DNA of 25,042 nucleotides from Pseudomonadota bacterium. GTDB lineage: Bacteria > Pseudomonadota > Alphaproteobacteria > Azospirillales > Azospirillaceae. Where the stretch lies: assembly GCA_023412175.1 (NCBI GenBank), contig JAEYOB010000638.1, forward strand, positions 1-25,042, written 5' to 3'. Within the stretch, counting starts at the first letter, position 1. Each line of letters opens with the position of its first letter. Positions 1 through 8,976 of this stretch are shown here, in pieces. Both the position numbers and the translations under genes were made by a program. The notes below the pieces were generated by a model. The model worked only from the letters and a program-made list of their open reading frames with translations. It was not told the origin of the DNA and searched no databases.

Positions 1-62
1 GCGCCATGCGATTTTCAATTATCGCTTGATCCGCCGGGGTTGTCCGTATACCTCTTTATATT

Positions 63-80
63 GGTAAAAAACAGTTTAAC
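63..80. promoter_or_regulatory. AT-rich box GGTAAA-N7-TTAAC before the receiver gene
   Basis: GGTAAA (63-68) and TTAAC (76-80) are separated by 7 bases, 31 bases upstream of the GTG start of the receiver gene. The layout matches the box at 3845-3862. It stands out because the surrounding genes are about 70% GC. It could be a regulator site or simply part of an AT-rich promoter. No convincing -35/-10 pair was found nearby. Confidence 0.25.
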
Positions 81-110
81 CTTACCCCGAAAGGAAGGGG
101 GAGGTGCATC

Positions 111-605
111 GTGCGACGCAACGATTCCGAGACGGTTCCGGCTCTTCAGCCTCAGGTCCGGCCTTCTGCCGGCGAGGCGGCGACACCCGTTGCCGACCCG
201 GCCGCGGCCCTGCCGTCGGGAACGCGATCGCTGCGGCTGATCGTCGTCGAGGACGAGCCCGCGGTGGCGCAGATCATCAAGGACGCTGTCGAGGATCTCG
301 GCCACATGGTGTGCGGCCTCGCCCGCACCGAGCAGGAGGCGGTGGACCTCGCCGACCGCGAGCGGCCGGAACTGGCCCTGATGGATGTGCGGCTGGCGGC
401 GGGCGGCGACGGCATCGTCGCGGCCCGGAAGCTGGCGGCGGGCTTCGGCATCCGGTCGGTCTTCCTGTCCGGCTACGCCGACCACGCGACCATGCGCCGC
501 CTGACCGAGACCTACCCGCTGGGCGTCGTGCACAAGCCCTTCTCGATGGCCCAGCTCAAGGGCGCCCTCGACCTCGCCGGCCGCCGCCTGCGCGCGCGGG
601 GCTGA
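111..605 (+). CDS. Single-domain response regulator (receiver protein)
   Basis: A 164-residue cytoplasmic CheY-like receiver with no output domain. The receiver fold covers about residues 41-160: the acidic pair E47-D48 (VVEDEP), the phosphoacceptor D92 in LMDVRL, S120 in FLSGYAD and the conserved lysine K142 in HKPF. The first 40 residues are a low-complexity Ala/Pro-rich leader. The start is GTG at 111, chosen because a strong purine-rich ribosome site (AAGGAAGGGGGAGG, 90-103) lies just upstream and the other frames give only Arg/Pro-rich shadow proteins. A receiver without an effector normally acts by protein-protein contact or in a phosphorelay, and no partner kinase is in the window. The first 80 bases are AT-rich compared with the gene and probably hold its promoter. 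Family assignment is secure; the pathway is unknown. Confidence 0.9.
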   Translation: MRRNDSETVPALQPQVRPSAGEAATPVADPAAALPSGTRSLRLIVVEDEPAVAQIIKDAVEDLGHMVCGLARTEQEAVDLADRERPELALMDVRLAAGGDGIVAARKLAAGFGIRSVFLSGYADHATMRRLTETYPLGVVHKPFSMAQLKGALDLAGRRLRARG

Positions 606-615
606 ACCCGGACAC

Positions 616-656
616 GGAAAGGGCCGCCCCTGCGCACGGCGGGGGCGGCCCTTTCC
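616..656. terminator. Strong hairpin between convergent genes
   Basis: A perfect 15-bp inverted repeat (arms 616-630 and 642-656, 11-base loop) lies between the receiver gene stop at 605 and the adaptor gene stop at 676. It is very GC-rich with an A/T-rich outer part (GGAAA/TTTCC). There is no clear T-run on either side, so termination may rely on the stem alone. Its position between two convergent stops fits a bidirectional terminator. Confidence 0.75.
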
Positions 657-675
657 CGTTCCTGTCAGCAGGACT

Positions 676-1998
676 TTATTCCTGGATGAACGCCTTCAGG
701 TAGGACTGCGACAGCGGCTGGACGATGTAGTCCAGCGGCGTACGGCCCCCCAGCAGGATGCGCGCCTCGACCGGCATGCCGGCCCTGATGCTCAGGTTCT
801 GGACACTGTGCGCGTCGGCGTCCTTCAGACGGATGCGGGTCAGGAAGTAGTCCTGGCGCGTCGCCTGATCGGTCAGGCGGTCGGCCGAGACGTACTCCAC
901 CGTGCCGTCCAGCGTGCCGACGACGCGGCTGTCGTAGGCGGTCAGCTGGATCTTGACCGGCAGGTCCGGGGCCACCGACTTGATGTCCTTCGGCTGCACA
1001 TGCACCTCGGCCAGCAGGGTGCGGTCGGCAGGCACCACGTCGAGGATCGGCTCGTTGGCGGCGATGGTGACACCGGCCGTCGGATGGCCGTTCATCACCA
1101 CGATGCCGTTGTCGGGCGCCTTGACGTCACGGTTGGCGAGGCGGTTGGAGGCATCGCGCATCTGCTCGGCCAGCTTGTTGCCCTCGCCGCGCATCTTCTC
1201 CAGATCGACCAGCACCTTCTCGCGGAAGTCGTTGCGGCGCTTGACGATCTCGGCCTTCGCCTCCAGCGCCTGCTGCTTGTTCTGGGCGATGCGCGACTCC
1301 ATCTCGGCGTCACGCCCGCGGATGCGTGCGTTCTCCTTCTGGGCATCGACCAGACGGGTGCGGGTGGTGTTGCCCCGGTCGAGCAGGCCCTGATGGATGC
1401 GCACGTCCTCCTCGCTCAGCTTCAGCTCGCTGGCAAGGTGACCGCGCTGCTGGGAGAGGTTGTGGGAGTCCTCGTCCAGCGTGGCGATGCGCTCGCGCAG
1501 CACCTCTTCCTCGGCGGCCAGTTGGTGGCGGCGGACGTCGAACAGCTTCTTCTGGTTCTCCATCAGCTTGACCACATGGGCGCTGTCGGCGCGCCGGCTG
1601 AGAAGTTCCTCGGGCCATTCGATGGCCGGCTTCTCGAACAGCTCGGCGTCGAGGCGGGCCATCATCGACAGCGTCTCCAGCCAGGTCGAGGTCAGCATCT
1701 CCAGGCGGGTGGCGGCCTCGGTGCTGTCGAAGCGGACCAGCACCTGACCGGCCTTCACCTGATCCCCTTCGCGCACCAGCATCTCGCCGATGATGCCGCC
1801 TTCGGCGTGCTTGACGTTCTTGCGCCCGGTCTCCGGCACCAGGACGCCAACCGCGCTGACCGCGCTGTGCAGGGGGGCCAGGGCCGCCCAGGCCGTCATG
1901 CCGCCGAAGCCGACCGCGAGGATGGCGGTGCCGCCGACCAGGAGGTTGCGCACGTTGGTCTCGGGAAGGAGGACGCGCAGATTGCTGAGGGTGCTCAT
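676..1998 (-). CDS. HlyD-family type I secretion periplasmic adaptor
   Basis: A 440-residue membrane fusion protein that should link an inner-membrane ABC exporter to a TolC-like outer-membrane channel. Residues 1-17 are cytoplasmic and a single membrane anchor spans about 18-42. A lipoyl/biotinyl-like half-motif follows (EGGIIGEMLVREGDQVKAG, about 66-84), then a long charged coiled coil (about 95-300), and then a beta-rich end closing with the family-typical GGRTPLDYIVQPL segment. Length is normal for the PrtE/HlyD group. The start ATG at 1998 has AAGGAGAG at 2006-2013. It lies 23 bases downstream of the ABC gene stop, so the two are almost certainly co-transcribed. No outer-membrane channel or RTX-type substrate gene is present here, so the cargo is unknown. 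Confidence 0.92.
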   Translation of the reverse strand: MSTLSNLRVLLPETNVRNLLVGGTAILAVGFGGMTAWAALAPLHSAVSAVGVLVPETGRKNVKHAEGGIIGEMLVREGDQVKAGQVLVRFDSTEAATRLEMLTSTWLETLSMMARLDAELFEKPAIEWPEELLSRRADSAHVVKLMENQKKLFDVRRHQLAAEEEVLRERIATLDEDSHNLSQQRGHLASELKLSEEDVRIHQGLLDRGNTTRTRLVDAQKENARIRGRDAEMESRIAQNKQQALEAKAEIVKRRNDFREKVLVDLEKMRGEGNKLAEQMRDASNRLANRDVKAPDNGIVVMNGHPTAGVTIAANEPILDVVPADRTLLAEVHVQPKDIKSVAPDLPVKIQLTAYDSRVVGTLDGTVEYVSADRLTDQATRQDYFLTRIRLKDADAHSVQNLSIRAGMPVEARILLGGRTPLDYIVQPLSQSYLKAFIQE

Positions 1999-2021
1999 TG
2001 GTGTTCTCTCCTTACCCGGGT

Positions 2022-3776
2022 TCAGCCGACGGTCGCGGGGGCGGCGTTGACGGCGCGCAGGCGACCCCAGGCGGCGGCGTTAGCCCCGGCGGCAATCTGC
2101 GGATGCTGCTGCTCCTGACGGGGCTGCGCGTCGTGCAGCATGCCGTTCTGGAGCACGTAGGTCTTGCTGGCGAGATCGACGAAGACCGGCATGTAGCTCA
2201 GCACGATGGTGGTCGTGCCCTCGGCCTTCATCGCCTCGATGAAGCCGCGCACCGCCTTCAGGCCATTGTCGTCCAGGCCGGCGGCCGGCTCGTCCAGCAC
2301 CACCAGGGCAGGCTTGCCGAACCCGGCGCGGGCCAGGGCGATCAGGCGCGCCGACGTGCCGGTCAGCGGGAACATCAGGTTGACAGCCTCGGTGTCATAG
2401 CCCTGCGGCAGCGCCTCGATCCACTCGTGGATGCCGGCACGCTTGGCCGCGGCGACCACGTCCGCCATCTCGGCGTCGGCGAAGCGGGAAATGTTCTGGG
2501 CGATGGTGCCCGGCAGCAGCTCCGACGTCTGGGCGAGATAGCCGATGCCCGTCGCCGGATCCTCGGGGTTCAGCGAGGAGAGCGACAGCCCGCCCAGGCG
2601 CACCGAACCGGAGGACGGCGGCAGCACGCCGGCCAGCAGACGCGCCAGCACCGACTTGCCCGCCCGGTTGGGGCCGAGGATGCACACGGTCTCACCGGCT
2701 TCGATGGTCGTCATGATGTTGCGCAGGATGGGCTTCTGGTCGACCGGCGAGATGAACAGGACGTTCTCGGCGGTCAGGCGCTCGGGCTGCACCGGCACGG
2801 CGCTGCGGGCCGGCTCGTTCGACAGGCGCTTCAGGTGGACCGACAGGCGCTTCCAGGCTTCGACCGACTTCAGCATCTGGCCCCAGCTGCCGACCGACTG
2901 TTCGATGGGGGCCATGCCGCGGGAAACCAGCATCGTGGTGGCGATCATGCCGCCGAAAGACAGGTGATGGGTCATGACCAGCCAGGCGCCGACGCCGGTG
3001 CAGGCGACCTGCAGGATCATGCGGACCCACTTGATGACCGCCTGGACGGCGGCCTGACGCTCGGCACCCTTGGCGCCCAGGGCGGAGTTGGCGAGCTGCT
3101 CGGCGGCGACCACGTCCAGCACGGCCGGCCCCATGCGCAGGCCGCGGACGGCCGGAGCCTGCACCTGCACCGCCTCGAACAGGCGGGCCGAGCGGCTGGC
3201 GGGCAGCTTGGACTCCTCCATCGGCCCCTTGGTGAGCATGTGGCCGAGCCAGCCCAGGCCGATCAGGATGACCATGCACACCAGCATCACCGCCGCCAGC
3301 AGCGGGTGGATGAGGTAGATGCCGATCACGTACAGCGGGGTCCACGGCATGTCCATCATCGCGCCGAACGTCGGCCGGGTGATGGCGCCCTTGATTTCCA
3401 TGAGGTCGTTCAGCGGGCCCGGTTCCGGGCGACCCTTGGCGGCGGCGTCGAGCACGTCGGTGCTGAGCCGGCGGCGCCAGGCAACTTCGAGCGCATTGGC
3501 GCAGCGCGTCAGAAGGCGCGTGCGCACCGTTTCCAGAAGCGCGATCATCGACAGGGCGATGACGACCAGCGCCGTCAGCATGATGACCGTGTCGACGTTC
3601 TCGGACGGAATGGCGCGGCTGAAGACCTGCAGCGAATAGAGCGGCATGCTCAGCTGCAGGATGTTCATCGCGGCGCTGAAGACAAAAGTCGCAACCAGGA
3701 TCCGGACATAGTACGGGCTGCCGAAATCGGGGCGGTTGCTGCCAACCTTGGGCGTGCGGCTGGTCAGGGATGGCAT
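2022..3776 (-). CDS. Type I secretion ABC transporter (PrtD-like) with degenerate ATPase motifs
   Basis: A 584-residue fused permease-ATPase. The membrane domain covers about 25-320 (helices near 25-45, 62-83, 150-175 and 250-290). The nucleotide-binding domain covers about 335-555. Walker A is intact (GPNRAGKS, 368-375), as are the Q-loop (Q416 in YLAQTS) and Walker B plus D-loop (LVVLDEP..GLD, about 491-501). Where the family has LSGGQ, this protein reads PLTGTSARL (about 470-478), and the H-loop histidine is replaced by Tyr528 (VLSYMP). The start is ATG at 3776, not the in-frame ATG at 3797, because GGAGG (3784-3788) sits 7 bases before it. It is the first gene of an operon with the HlyD-type adaptor. 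The family call is secure. Whether it exports by itself is uncertain, because the missing signature would disable half of each composite ATP site. Confidence 0.9.
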   Translation of the reverse strand: MPSLTSRTPKVGSNRPDFGSPYYVRILVATFVFSAAMNILQLSMPLYSLQVFSRAIPSENVDTVIMLTALVVIALSMIALLETVRTRLLTRCANALEVAWRRRLSTDVLDAAAKGRPEPGPLNDLMEIKGAITRPTFGAMMDMPWTPLYVIGIYLIHPLLAAVMLVCMVILIGLGWLGHMLTKGPMEESKLPASRSARLFEAVQVQAPAVRGLRMGPAVLDVVAAEQLANSALGAKGAERQAAVQAVIKWVRMILQVACTGVGAWLVMTHHLSFGGMIATTMLVSRGMAPIEQSVGSWGQMLKSVEAWKRLSVHLKRLSNEPARSAVPVQPERLTAENVLFISPVDQKPILRNIMTTIEAGETVCILGPNRAGKSVLARLLAGVLPPSSGSVRLGGLSLSSLNPEDPATGIGYLAQTSELLPGTIAQNISRFADAEMADVVAAAKRAGIHEWIEALPQGYDTEAVNLMFPLTGTSARLIALARAGFGKPALVVLDEPAAGLDDNGLKAVRGFIEAMKAEGTTTIVLSYMPVFVDLASKTYVLQNGMLHDAQPRQEQQHPQIAAGANAAAWGRLRAVNAAPATVG

Positions 3777-3844
3777 GCAAATTCCTCCAGTTATCACTCG
3801 TGGAAGCCCACCGAACGCAGGCAGGAGGATGAGGCGCTTTTTAT

Positions 3845-3862
3845 GGTAAACGACCTGTTAAA
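3845..3862. promoter_or_regulatory. AT-rich box GGTAAA-N7-TTAA before the secretion operon
   Basis: This lies in the 214-base gap between the divergent secretion operon and hutH. GGTAAA (3845-3850) is followed after 7 bases by TTAA (3858-3861). The same arrangement occurs at 63-79 upstream of the receiver gene, with a further AC shared inside the spacer. The half-sites resemble the TTAA-N7-TTAA form of CtrA sites, but the first half is TAAA. Binding of any factor is a guess. Confidence 0.25.
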
Positions 3863-3990
3863 TTTATCGAGGATCACAGGATTGTCGCCATAGCTGGCCC
3901 TTGCGTGTCACAGACCTTCAGCGCCCTCCGCATTTGCGCCGCAGCCCGACACTCCTCATGTGAGGGAAGACACGCCACCGGAGGCCCAGC

Positions 3991-5541
3991 ATGACCGCGA
4001 CGTTCGTCCTTTCGCCCGGCACCCTGACGCTGGACAATCTGCGCCGCATCGCCCGCACTCCGACCGCCGTCGCGCTCGATCCGGACTGCCGGGCCGGCGT
4101 CGAAGCGTCGTCCCGCACGGTGGCCGAGGCCGCGGCCGGCGAGCGGCCGGTCTACGGCGTGAACACCGGTTTCGGCCTGCTCGCCAAGCGGCGCATCCCG
4201 CCGGACAAGGTGCGGGACCTGCAGCGCCGCCTCGTGCTGTCGCACAGCGCCGGCACTGGGCCGGACCTTCCGGCCGCCGCGGTGCGGCTGATCCTCGCGC
4301 TGAAGGTGAACGCGCTGGCGCGCGGTCATTCCGGCGTGCGGCCGGCGGTTCTGGATGCCCTGCTGGCTTTGCTGAACGCCGACGTGCTGCCGGTGGTGCC
4401 GGCCAAGGGCTCCGTCGGTGCGTCGGGCGATCTGGCGCCGCTGGCACACCTGACCGGCGTCCTGCTCGGCGAGGGTGAAGCCCTGGCGAATGGTGAGCGC
4501 CTGCCCGCCCCTGCCGCGCTGGAGCGCGCCGGACTGTCTCCCCTGGACCTGGAGGCCAAGGAAGGGCTGGCTCTGTTGAACGGCACGCAGGTGTCCACGG
4601 CGCTCGGGCTGCTCGGCCTGTTCGCGCTGGAGGACGCGCTCGCCGCGGCCGTGGTGGCGGGCGCGGCGAGCGTGGACGCAGCCATGGGCAGCGACGGGCC
4701 GTTCGACGCGCGCATCCACGCCTTGCGCGGCCAGCCCGGACAGATGGACGTAGCGACGGTGTACCGTCGCCTGCTGGCCGGCTCGGAAATCCGCGAGAGC
4801 CACCGCAGCGACCACGACACCGTGCAGGATCCCTACAGCCTGCGATGCCAGCCGCAGGTGATGGGTGCGGTGCTCGACCACCTGCGCTTCGCCGCGGGCG
4901 TGCTGGAGCGCGAAGCCAACGCGGTATCAGACAACCCGCTGGTCTTTGCCGACACCGGCGAGATCCTGTCGGGCGGCAACTTCCACGCCGAGCCGGTGGC
5001 GCTGGCCGCCGACGTGCTGGCGCTCGCCATCGCCGAGACCGCCGCCCTGTCGGAGCGGCGCATCGCACTGCTGATGGACGCCAACCTGTCGGGGCTGCCG
5101 CCCTTCCTGGTGCGCGATGGCGGGTTGAACAGCGGCTTCATGATCGCCCAGGTGACCGCCGCAGCACTCGCCAGCGAGATCAAGCAGATGAGCCATCCGG
5201 CCAGCGTCGACAGCCTGCCGACCTCCGCCAACCAGGAGGACCACGTCAGCATGGCGACCCACGCCGCCCGTCGCCTGTCGGAGATGGCCGACAACCTCGC
5301 CGGCGTCGTCGGTATCGAACTGCTGGCGGCGTGCCAGGGGGTGGATTTGCGGGCGCCGCTGCGCAGTTCCCCGCCCCTGGAGGAAGCCAAGAGGCGCCTA
5401 CGCGCCCGCGTGCCGCTCTGGGAGCAGGACCGCGCCATGGCGCCGGACATCGCCGCAGCCAAGGCGCTGGTCGCCGACGGGGCGTTTCACGATTTCATGG
5501 GCGGCGGGCTGCTGCCCAGTCTGCCGCCATCGCCCGGCTAA
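3991..5541 (+). CDS. hutH: Histidine ammonia-lyase
   Basis: A 516-residue cytoplasmic enzyme that removes ammonia from L-histidine to give urocanate, the first step of histidine catabolism. The Ala-Ser-Gly triad that cyclises to the MIO prosthetic group is at 144-146 ([11 protein letters not shown]). Other family landmarks are Y55 in [19 protein letters not shown] near 81-90, NGTQ near 197-200, [13 protein letters not shown] near 280-292, [13 protein letters not shown] and [10 protein letters not shown]. The SH in LVLSH and overall conservation favour histidine over tyrosine or phenylalanine as substrate. Length is normal. The ATG is preceded by CCGGAGG at about 3978-3985. No other hut gene (hutU, hutI, hutC) is nearby, so this is a detached copy. 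It ends 8 bases before the convergent thioesterase stop. Confidence 0.95.
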   Translation: MTATFVLSPGTLTLDNLRRIARTPTAVALDPDCRAGVEASSRTVAEAAAGERPVYGVNTGFGLLAKRRIPPDKVRDLQRRLVLSHSAGTGPDLPAAAVRLILALKVNALARGHSGVRPAVLDALLALLNADVLPVVPAKGSVGASGDLAPLAHLTGVLLGEGEALANGERLPAPAALERAGLSPLDLEAKEGLALLNGTQVSTALGLLGLFALEDALAAAVVAGAASVDAAMGSDGPFDARIHALRGQPGQMDVATVYRRLLAGSEIRESHRSDHDTVQDPYSLRCQPQVMGAVLDHLRFAAGVLEREANAVSDNPLVFADTGEILSGGNFHAEPVALAADVLALAIAETAALSERRIALLMDANLSGLPPFLVRDGGLNSGFMIAQVTAAALASEIKQMSHPASVDSLPTSANQEDHVSMATHAARRLSEMADNLAGVVGIELLAACQGVDLRAPLRSSPPLEEAKRRLRARVPLWEQDRAMAPDIAAAKALVADGAFHDFMGGGLLPSLPPSPG

Positions 5542-5548
5542 GCGCCGC

Positions 5549-6010
5549 TCAGCGCCCCGCTGCCACGTCCGGCGTGTCGGCCAGGCACATCATGGTGGCG
5601 AGCATGAAGGCAATAGCCTTCTCCTCGCCGTTCTTGACCGCAAAGACCTCGGAACGCACGACCGTCAGCGAGCGCCCGGCCCGCTCGACGGCGGCGCGGG
5701 CAAGGAAGCGCTCGCCGTCGGCCGGAGCCATCAGGTTGATCTTGTACTCGACGGTGAGCACCGACGAACCCGGCGGCATGAGGCTGTACGCCGCATATCC
5801 CGCCGCCGAGTCCGCCAATGCCGTCGTCACACCGGCGTGGTGGAACCCGTGCTGCTGGCACAGGTCCCGCCGGTAGGCCATCGCGAGCGTGCAGGATCCC
5901 GGACCGACCTCGGCCATTTCGGCACCGATGGTCGCCATCAGCGTCTGGCGCGCGAAGCTGTCGCGCACCCGGCGCTCGTAATCCGGATCCTTCGGCACGA
6001 ACCGCGGCAT
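5549..6010 (-). CDS. PaaI-type hotdog thioesterase
   Basis: A 153-residue single-domain hotdog protein, expected to hydrolyse a small acyl-CoA or aryl-CoA thioester in the cytoplasm. The diagnostic region is QHGFHHAG followed by TTALADSAAGYAA (about 53-74), with D67 in the position of the catalytic acid of PaaI-like enzymes, followed by the VEYKINLMAPADG strand pair. The start is ATG at 6010 because GGGAGGA lies immediately upstream; the in-frame ATG at 6025 would place that ribosome site inside the coding sequence. The gene is divergent from a TetR regulator and is fronted by a good promoter between two palindromes, so it is probably repressed by that regulator. The substrate cannot be inferred. 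Confidence 0.85.
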   Translation of the reverse strand: MPRFVPKDPDYERRVRDSFARQTLMATIGAEMAEVGPGSCTLAMAYRRDLCQQHGFHHAGVTTALADSAAGYAAYSLMPPGSSVLTVEYKINLMAPADGERFLARAAVERAGRSLTVVRSEVFAVKNGEEKAIAFMLATMMCLADTPDVAAGR

Positions 6011-6054
6011 GGCGTTTCCTCCCATTATCGCGCCTTTGACCGGCGTCTTCAGGT

Positions 6055-6068
6055 ATACGGTAGCGTAT
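6055..6068. promoter_or_regulatory. Candidate TetR operator 1
   Basis: The inverted repeat ATACG-N4-CGTAT (arms 6055-6059 and 6064-6068) covers the -10 of the thioesterase promoter. Its core matches the second palindrome at 6090-6103, and the two centres are 35 bases apart. Assignment to the adjacent TetR protein is inferred from position. Confidence 0.6.
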
Positions 6069-6090
6069 GGCACCCACCTCGTGCTGTCAA
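6062..6090 (-). promoter_or_regulatory. Thioesterase promoter (TTGACA-N17-TACGCT)
   Basis: On the minus strand a perfect -35 TTGACA (plus coordinates 6085-6090) is separated by 17 bases from TACGCT (6062-6067). Transcription would begin near 6055 and enter the thioesterase gene. The -10 lies inside one ATACG/CGTAT palindrome and the -35 abuts another, which is classic repressor geometry. Confidence 0.6.
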
Positions 6091-6103
6091 TACGCAGGCG
6101 TAT
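6090..6103. promoter_or_regulatory. Candidate TetR operator 2
   Basis: A perfect palindrome ATACGC-AG-GCGTAT, 22 bases before the TetR start codon. It touches the -35 of the thioesterase promoter and overlaps a possible TATACG -10 (6101-6106) for the TetR gene itself. A repressor bound here could therefore control both genes. Confidence 0.65.
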
Positions 6104-6124
6104 ACGAAGAGGCACCGGGGAGTT

Positions 6125-6676
6125 ATGGAGGCACGCGTCAACAAGGCCGACTGGGTGGAGGAAGCTCTGGACGTGCTCGCCGAGTTCGGCGTGGACGGCG
6201 TCAAGGTGGAGCCGCTGGCCCGCCGGCTGAGCGTCACCAAGGGCGGCTTCTACTGGCACTTCAAGGATCGGCCTGAGCTGCTGGTGGAAATGCTGGAGAC
6301 GTGGCGCTCCGGCCGAATCGGCGCCATCCGCCGCCATGCCCGCGACGCCGGCAAGAGCGCGCAGGAGCGGGTCGAGGGACTCGTGCGCCTCTACATCGAG
6401 AACGTGAATCCCAAGGGCGTCGCCATCGAACTGGCGATTCGCGACTGGGCGCGCCGCGACTCGCAGGCCGCCGAGGCGGTGGCCGATGTCGACGCCACCC
6501 GCCTGGAACTGGTGGCCGCACTGTTCCGCGAACTGGGCCTTGATGCAGCAGCGGCCCAGGCGCGCGCCTTCCTGATGTACTCGTTCCTGTTCGGGCAGGT
6601 GCTGGTCATCCTGCGCAGCGGCGAGGAGGAACGGCAGCGGCTGGTCGGCGACTGCGTGAAAGCGCTTCTGGGGTGA
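6125..6676 (+). CDS. TetR/AcrR-family transcriptional regulator
   Basis: A 183-residue regulator. The N-terminal helix-turn-helix is typical of the family: VKVEPLARRLSVTKGGFYWHF (spanning about 27-46), followed by KDRPELL. The C-terminal half is helical and should bind a ligand and dimerise. The start is ATG at 6125 with GGGGAG just upstream (about 6116-6121); a longer reading frame upstream would run through the operator region. It is divergent from the thioesterase gene and two matching palindromes lie between them, so it probably represses that gene and itself. The inducer is unknown, though an acyl or aryl compound handled by the thioesterase is a reasonable guess. Confidence 0.9.
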   Translation: MEARVNKADWVEEALDVLAEFGVDGVKVEPLARRLSVTKGGFYWHFKDRPELLVEMLETWRSGRIGAIRRHARDAGKSAQERVEGLVRLYIENVNPKGVAIELAIRDWARRDSQAAEAVADVDATRLELVAALFRELGLDAAAAQARAFLMYSFLFGQVLVILRSGEEERQRLVGDCVKALLG

Positions 6677-6680
6677 AACG

Positions 6681-6703
6681 AAAAGAGGGGCCGTAGGCCC
6701 CTC
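6681..6703 (-). terminator. Rho-independent terminator after eno
   Basis: Read on the minus strand, the stem GAGGGGCC/GGCCCCTC with a 3-base loop (6685-6703) is followed directly by TTTT (6681-6684) and further T-rich sequence. It lies 25 bases beyond the enolase stop and ends the long minus-strand polysaccharide/eno transcript. It also follows the convergent TetR stop. Confidence 0.85.
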
Positions 6704-6727
6704 CCCCCGTCGTTCCCGAAAACGCGG

Positions 6728-8119
<1,392 letters not shown>

Positions 8120-8944
8120 TCAGGCCTGCTTGGCCAGCCGGTCGAATGCCTGGAGCCGCGCCAGCAGGGCGGGCATGTCCTTCAGCGGCACCATGTTCGG
8201 GCCGTCGCTGGGCGCGCCGTCCGGGTTCTCATGCGTCTCCATGAACACCGCCGCCACGCCCACGGCGATGGCGGCGCGTGCCAGCACCGGCACGCACTCG
8301 CGCTGGCCACCCGACGTGGTGCCCTGCCCGCCCGGCTGCTGCACCGAGTGGGTGGCGTCGTACACCACCGGGAAGCCGGTCTCCGCCATGATCGGCAGCG
8401 ACCTCATGTCGCTGACCAGCGTGTTGTAGCCGAAGCTGGCGCCGCGCTCGCACAGCAGCACCCTGTCGTTGCCGGACTGCACCAGCTTGTCGGCGACGTT
8501 CTTCATGTCCCACGGGGCGAGGAATTGGCCCTTCTTGACGTTGACCGCGCGGCCGGTCTGCGCCGCGGCGATCAGCAGGTCGGTCTGCCGGCACAGGAAG
8601 GCCGGGATCTGCAGCACGTCCACCGCCTCGGCGACGGCAGCGCACTGCTGCGCCTCGTGCACGTCGGTGATGACCGGGCAGCCGAAACGCTCGCGCACCT
8701 CGGCGAAGATCGGCAGCGCCTTGTCAATGCCGAGGCCGCGCGCCGTCTTGATGGACGTGCGGTTGGCCTTGTCGAAGGACGACTTGTAGATCAGCCCGAT
8801 GCCGAGCTTCCCGCACATCTCGTGCAGCGCCGCGGCTGTCTCCAGCCCGTGGTCGCGGCTCTCCATCTGGCAGGGGCCGGCGATCAGCACGAAGGGCCGG
8901 TCGTTAGCGACGGTGAGATTGCCGATCTGGACTGTGCGATTCAT
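8120..8944 (-). CDS. kdsA: 3-deoxy-D-manno-octulosonate 8-phosphate synthase
   Basis: A 274-residue cytoplasmic enzyme condensing phosphoenolpyruvate with arabinose 5-phosphate to Kdo-8-phosphate, the committed step to Kdo for lipid A core and some capsules. Landmarks are IAGPCQMES (21-29), [42 protein letters not shown] and [12 protein letters not shown]25 in GPCQ, where the metal-free enterobacterial enzymes carry Asn, points to the metal-dependent class. It is complete. A CTGGAG ribosome site precedes the ATG. It starts 32 bases after the stop of the preceding DUF6492-like gene, so it is probably co-transcribed with the polysaccharide genes, which include the isomerase that makes its substrate. 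Confidence 0.97.
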   Translation of the reverse strand: MNRTVQIGNLTVANDRPFVLIAGPCQMESRDHGLETAAALHEMCGKLGIGLIYKSSFDKANRTSIKTARGLGIDKALPIFAEVRERFGCPVITDVHEAQQCAAVAEAVDVLQIPAFLCRQTDLLIAAAQTGRAVNVKKGQFLAPWDMKNVADKLVQSGNDRVLLCERGASFGYNTLVSDMRSLPIMAETGFPVVYDATHSVQQPGGQGTTSGGQRECVPVLARAAIAVGVAAVFMETHENPDGAPSDGPNMVPLKDMPALLARLQAFDRLAKQA

Positions 8945-8976
8945 ACAAACTCCAGGGTCATCTCAATGACCTCCGT

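Noticed and set aside
1..110. TTGTCC / TTTATA as a promoter for the receiver gene
   Set aside because: Spacing is about 9-11 bases rather than 16-18, so the pair does not form a standard promoter.
1998..3893. A 631-residue plus-strand open frame opposite the ABC transporter
   Set aside because: It is His/Arg/Gly/Asp-rich with no domain and mirrors the codon pattern of the transporter gene on the other strand; a high-GC shadow.
3874..5068. Long minus-strand frames across hutH
   Set aside because: Arg/Pro- or Gln/His-rich composition and exact overlap with a clear histidine ammonia-lyase.
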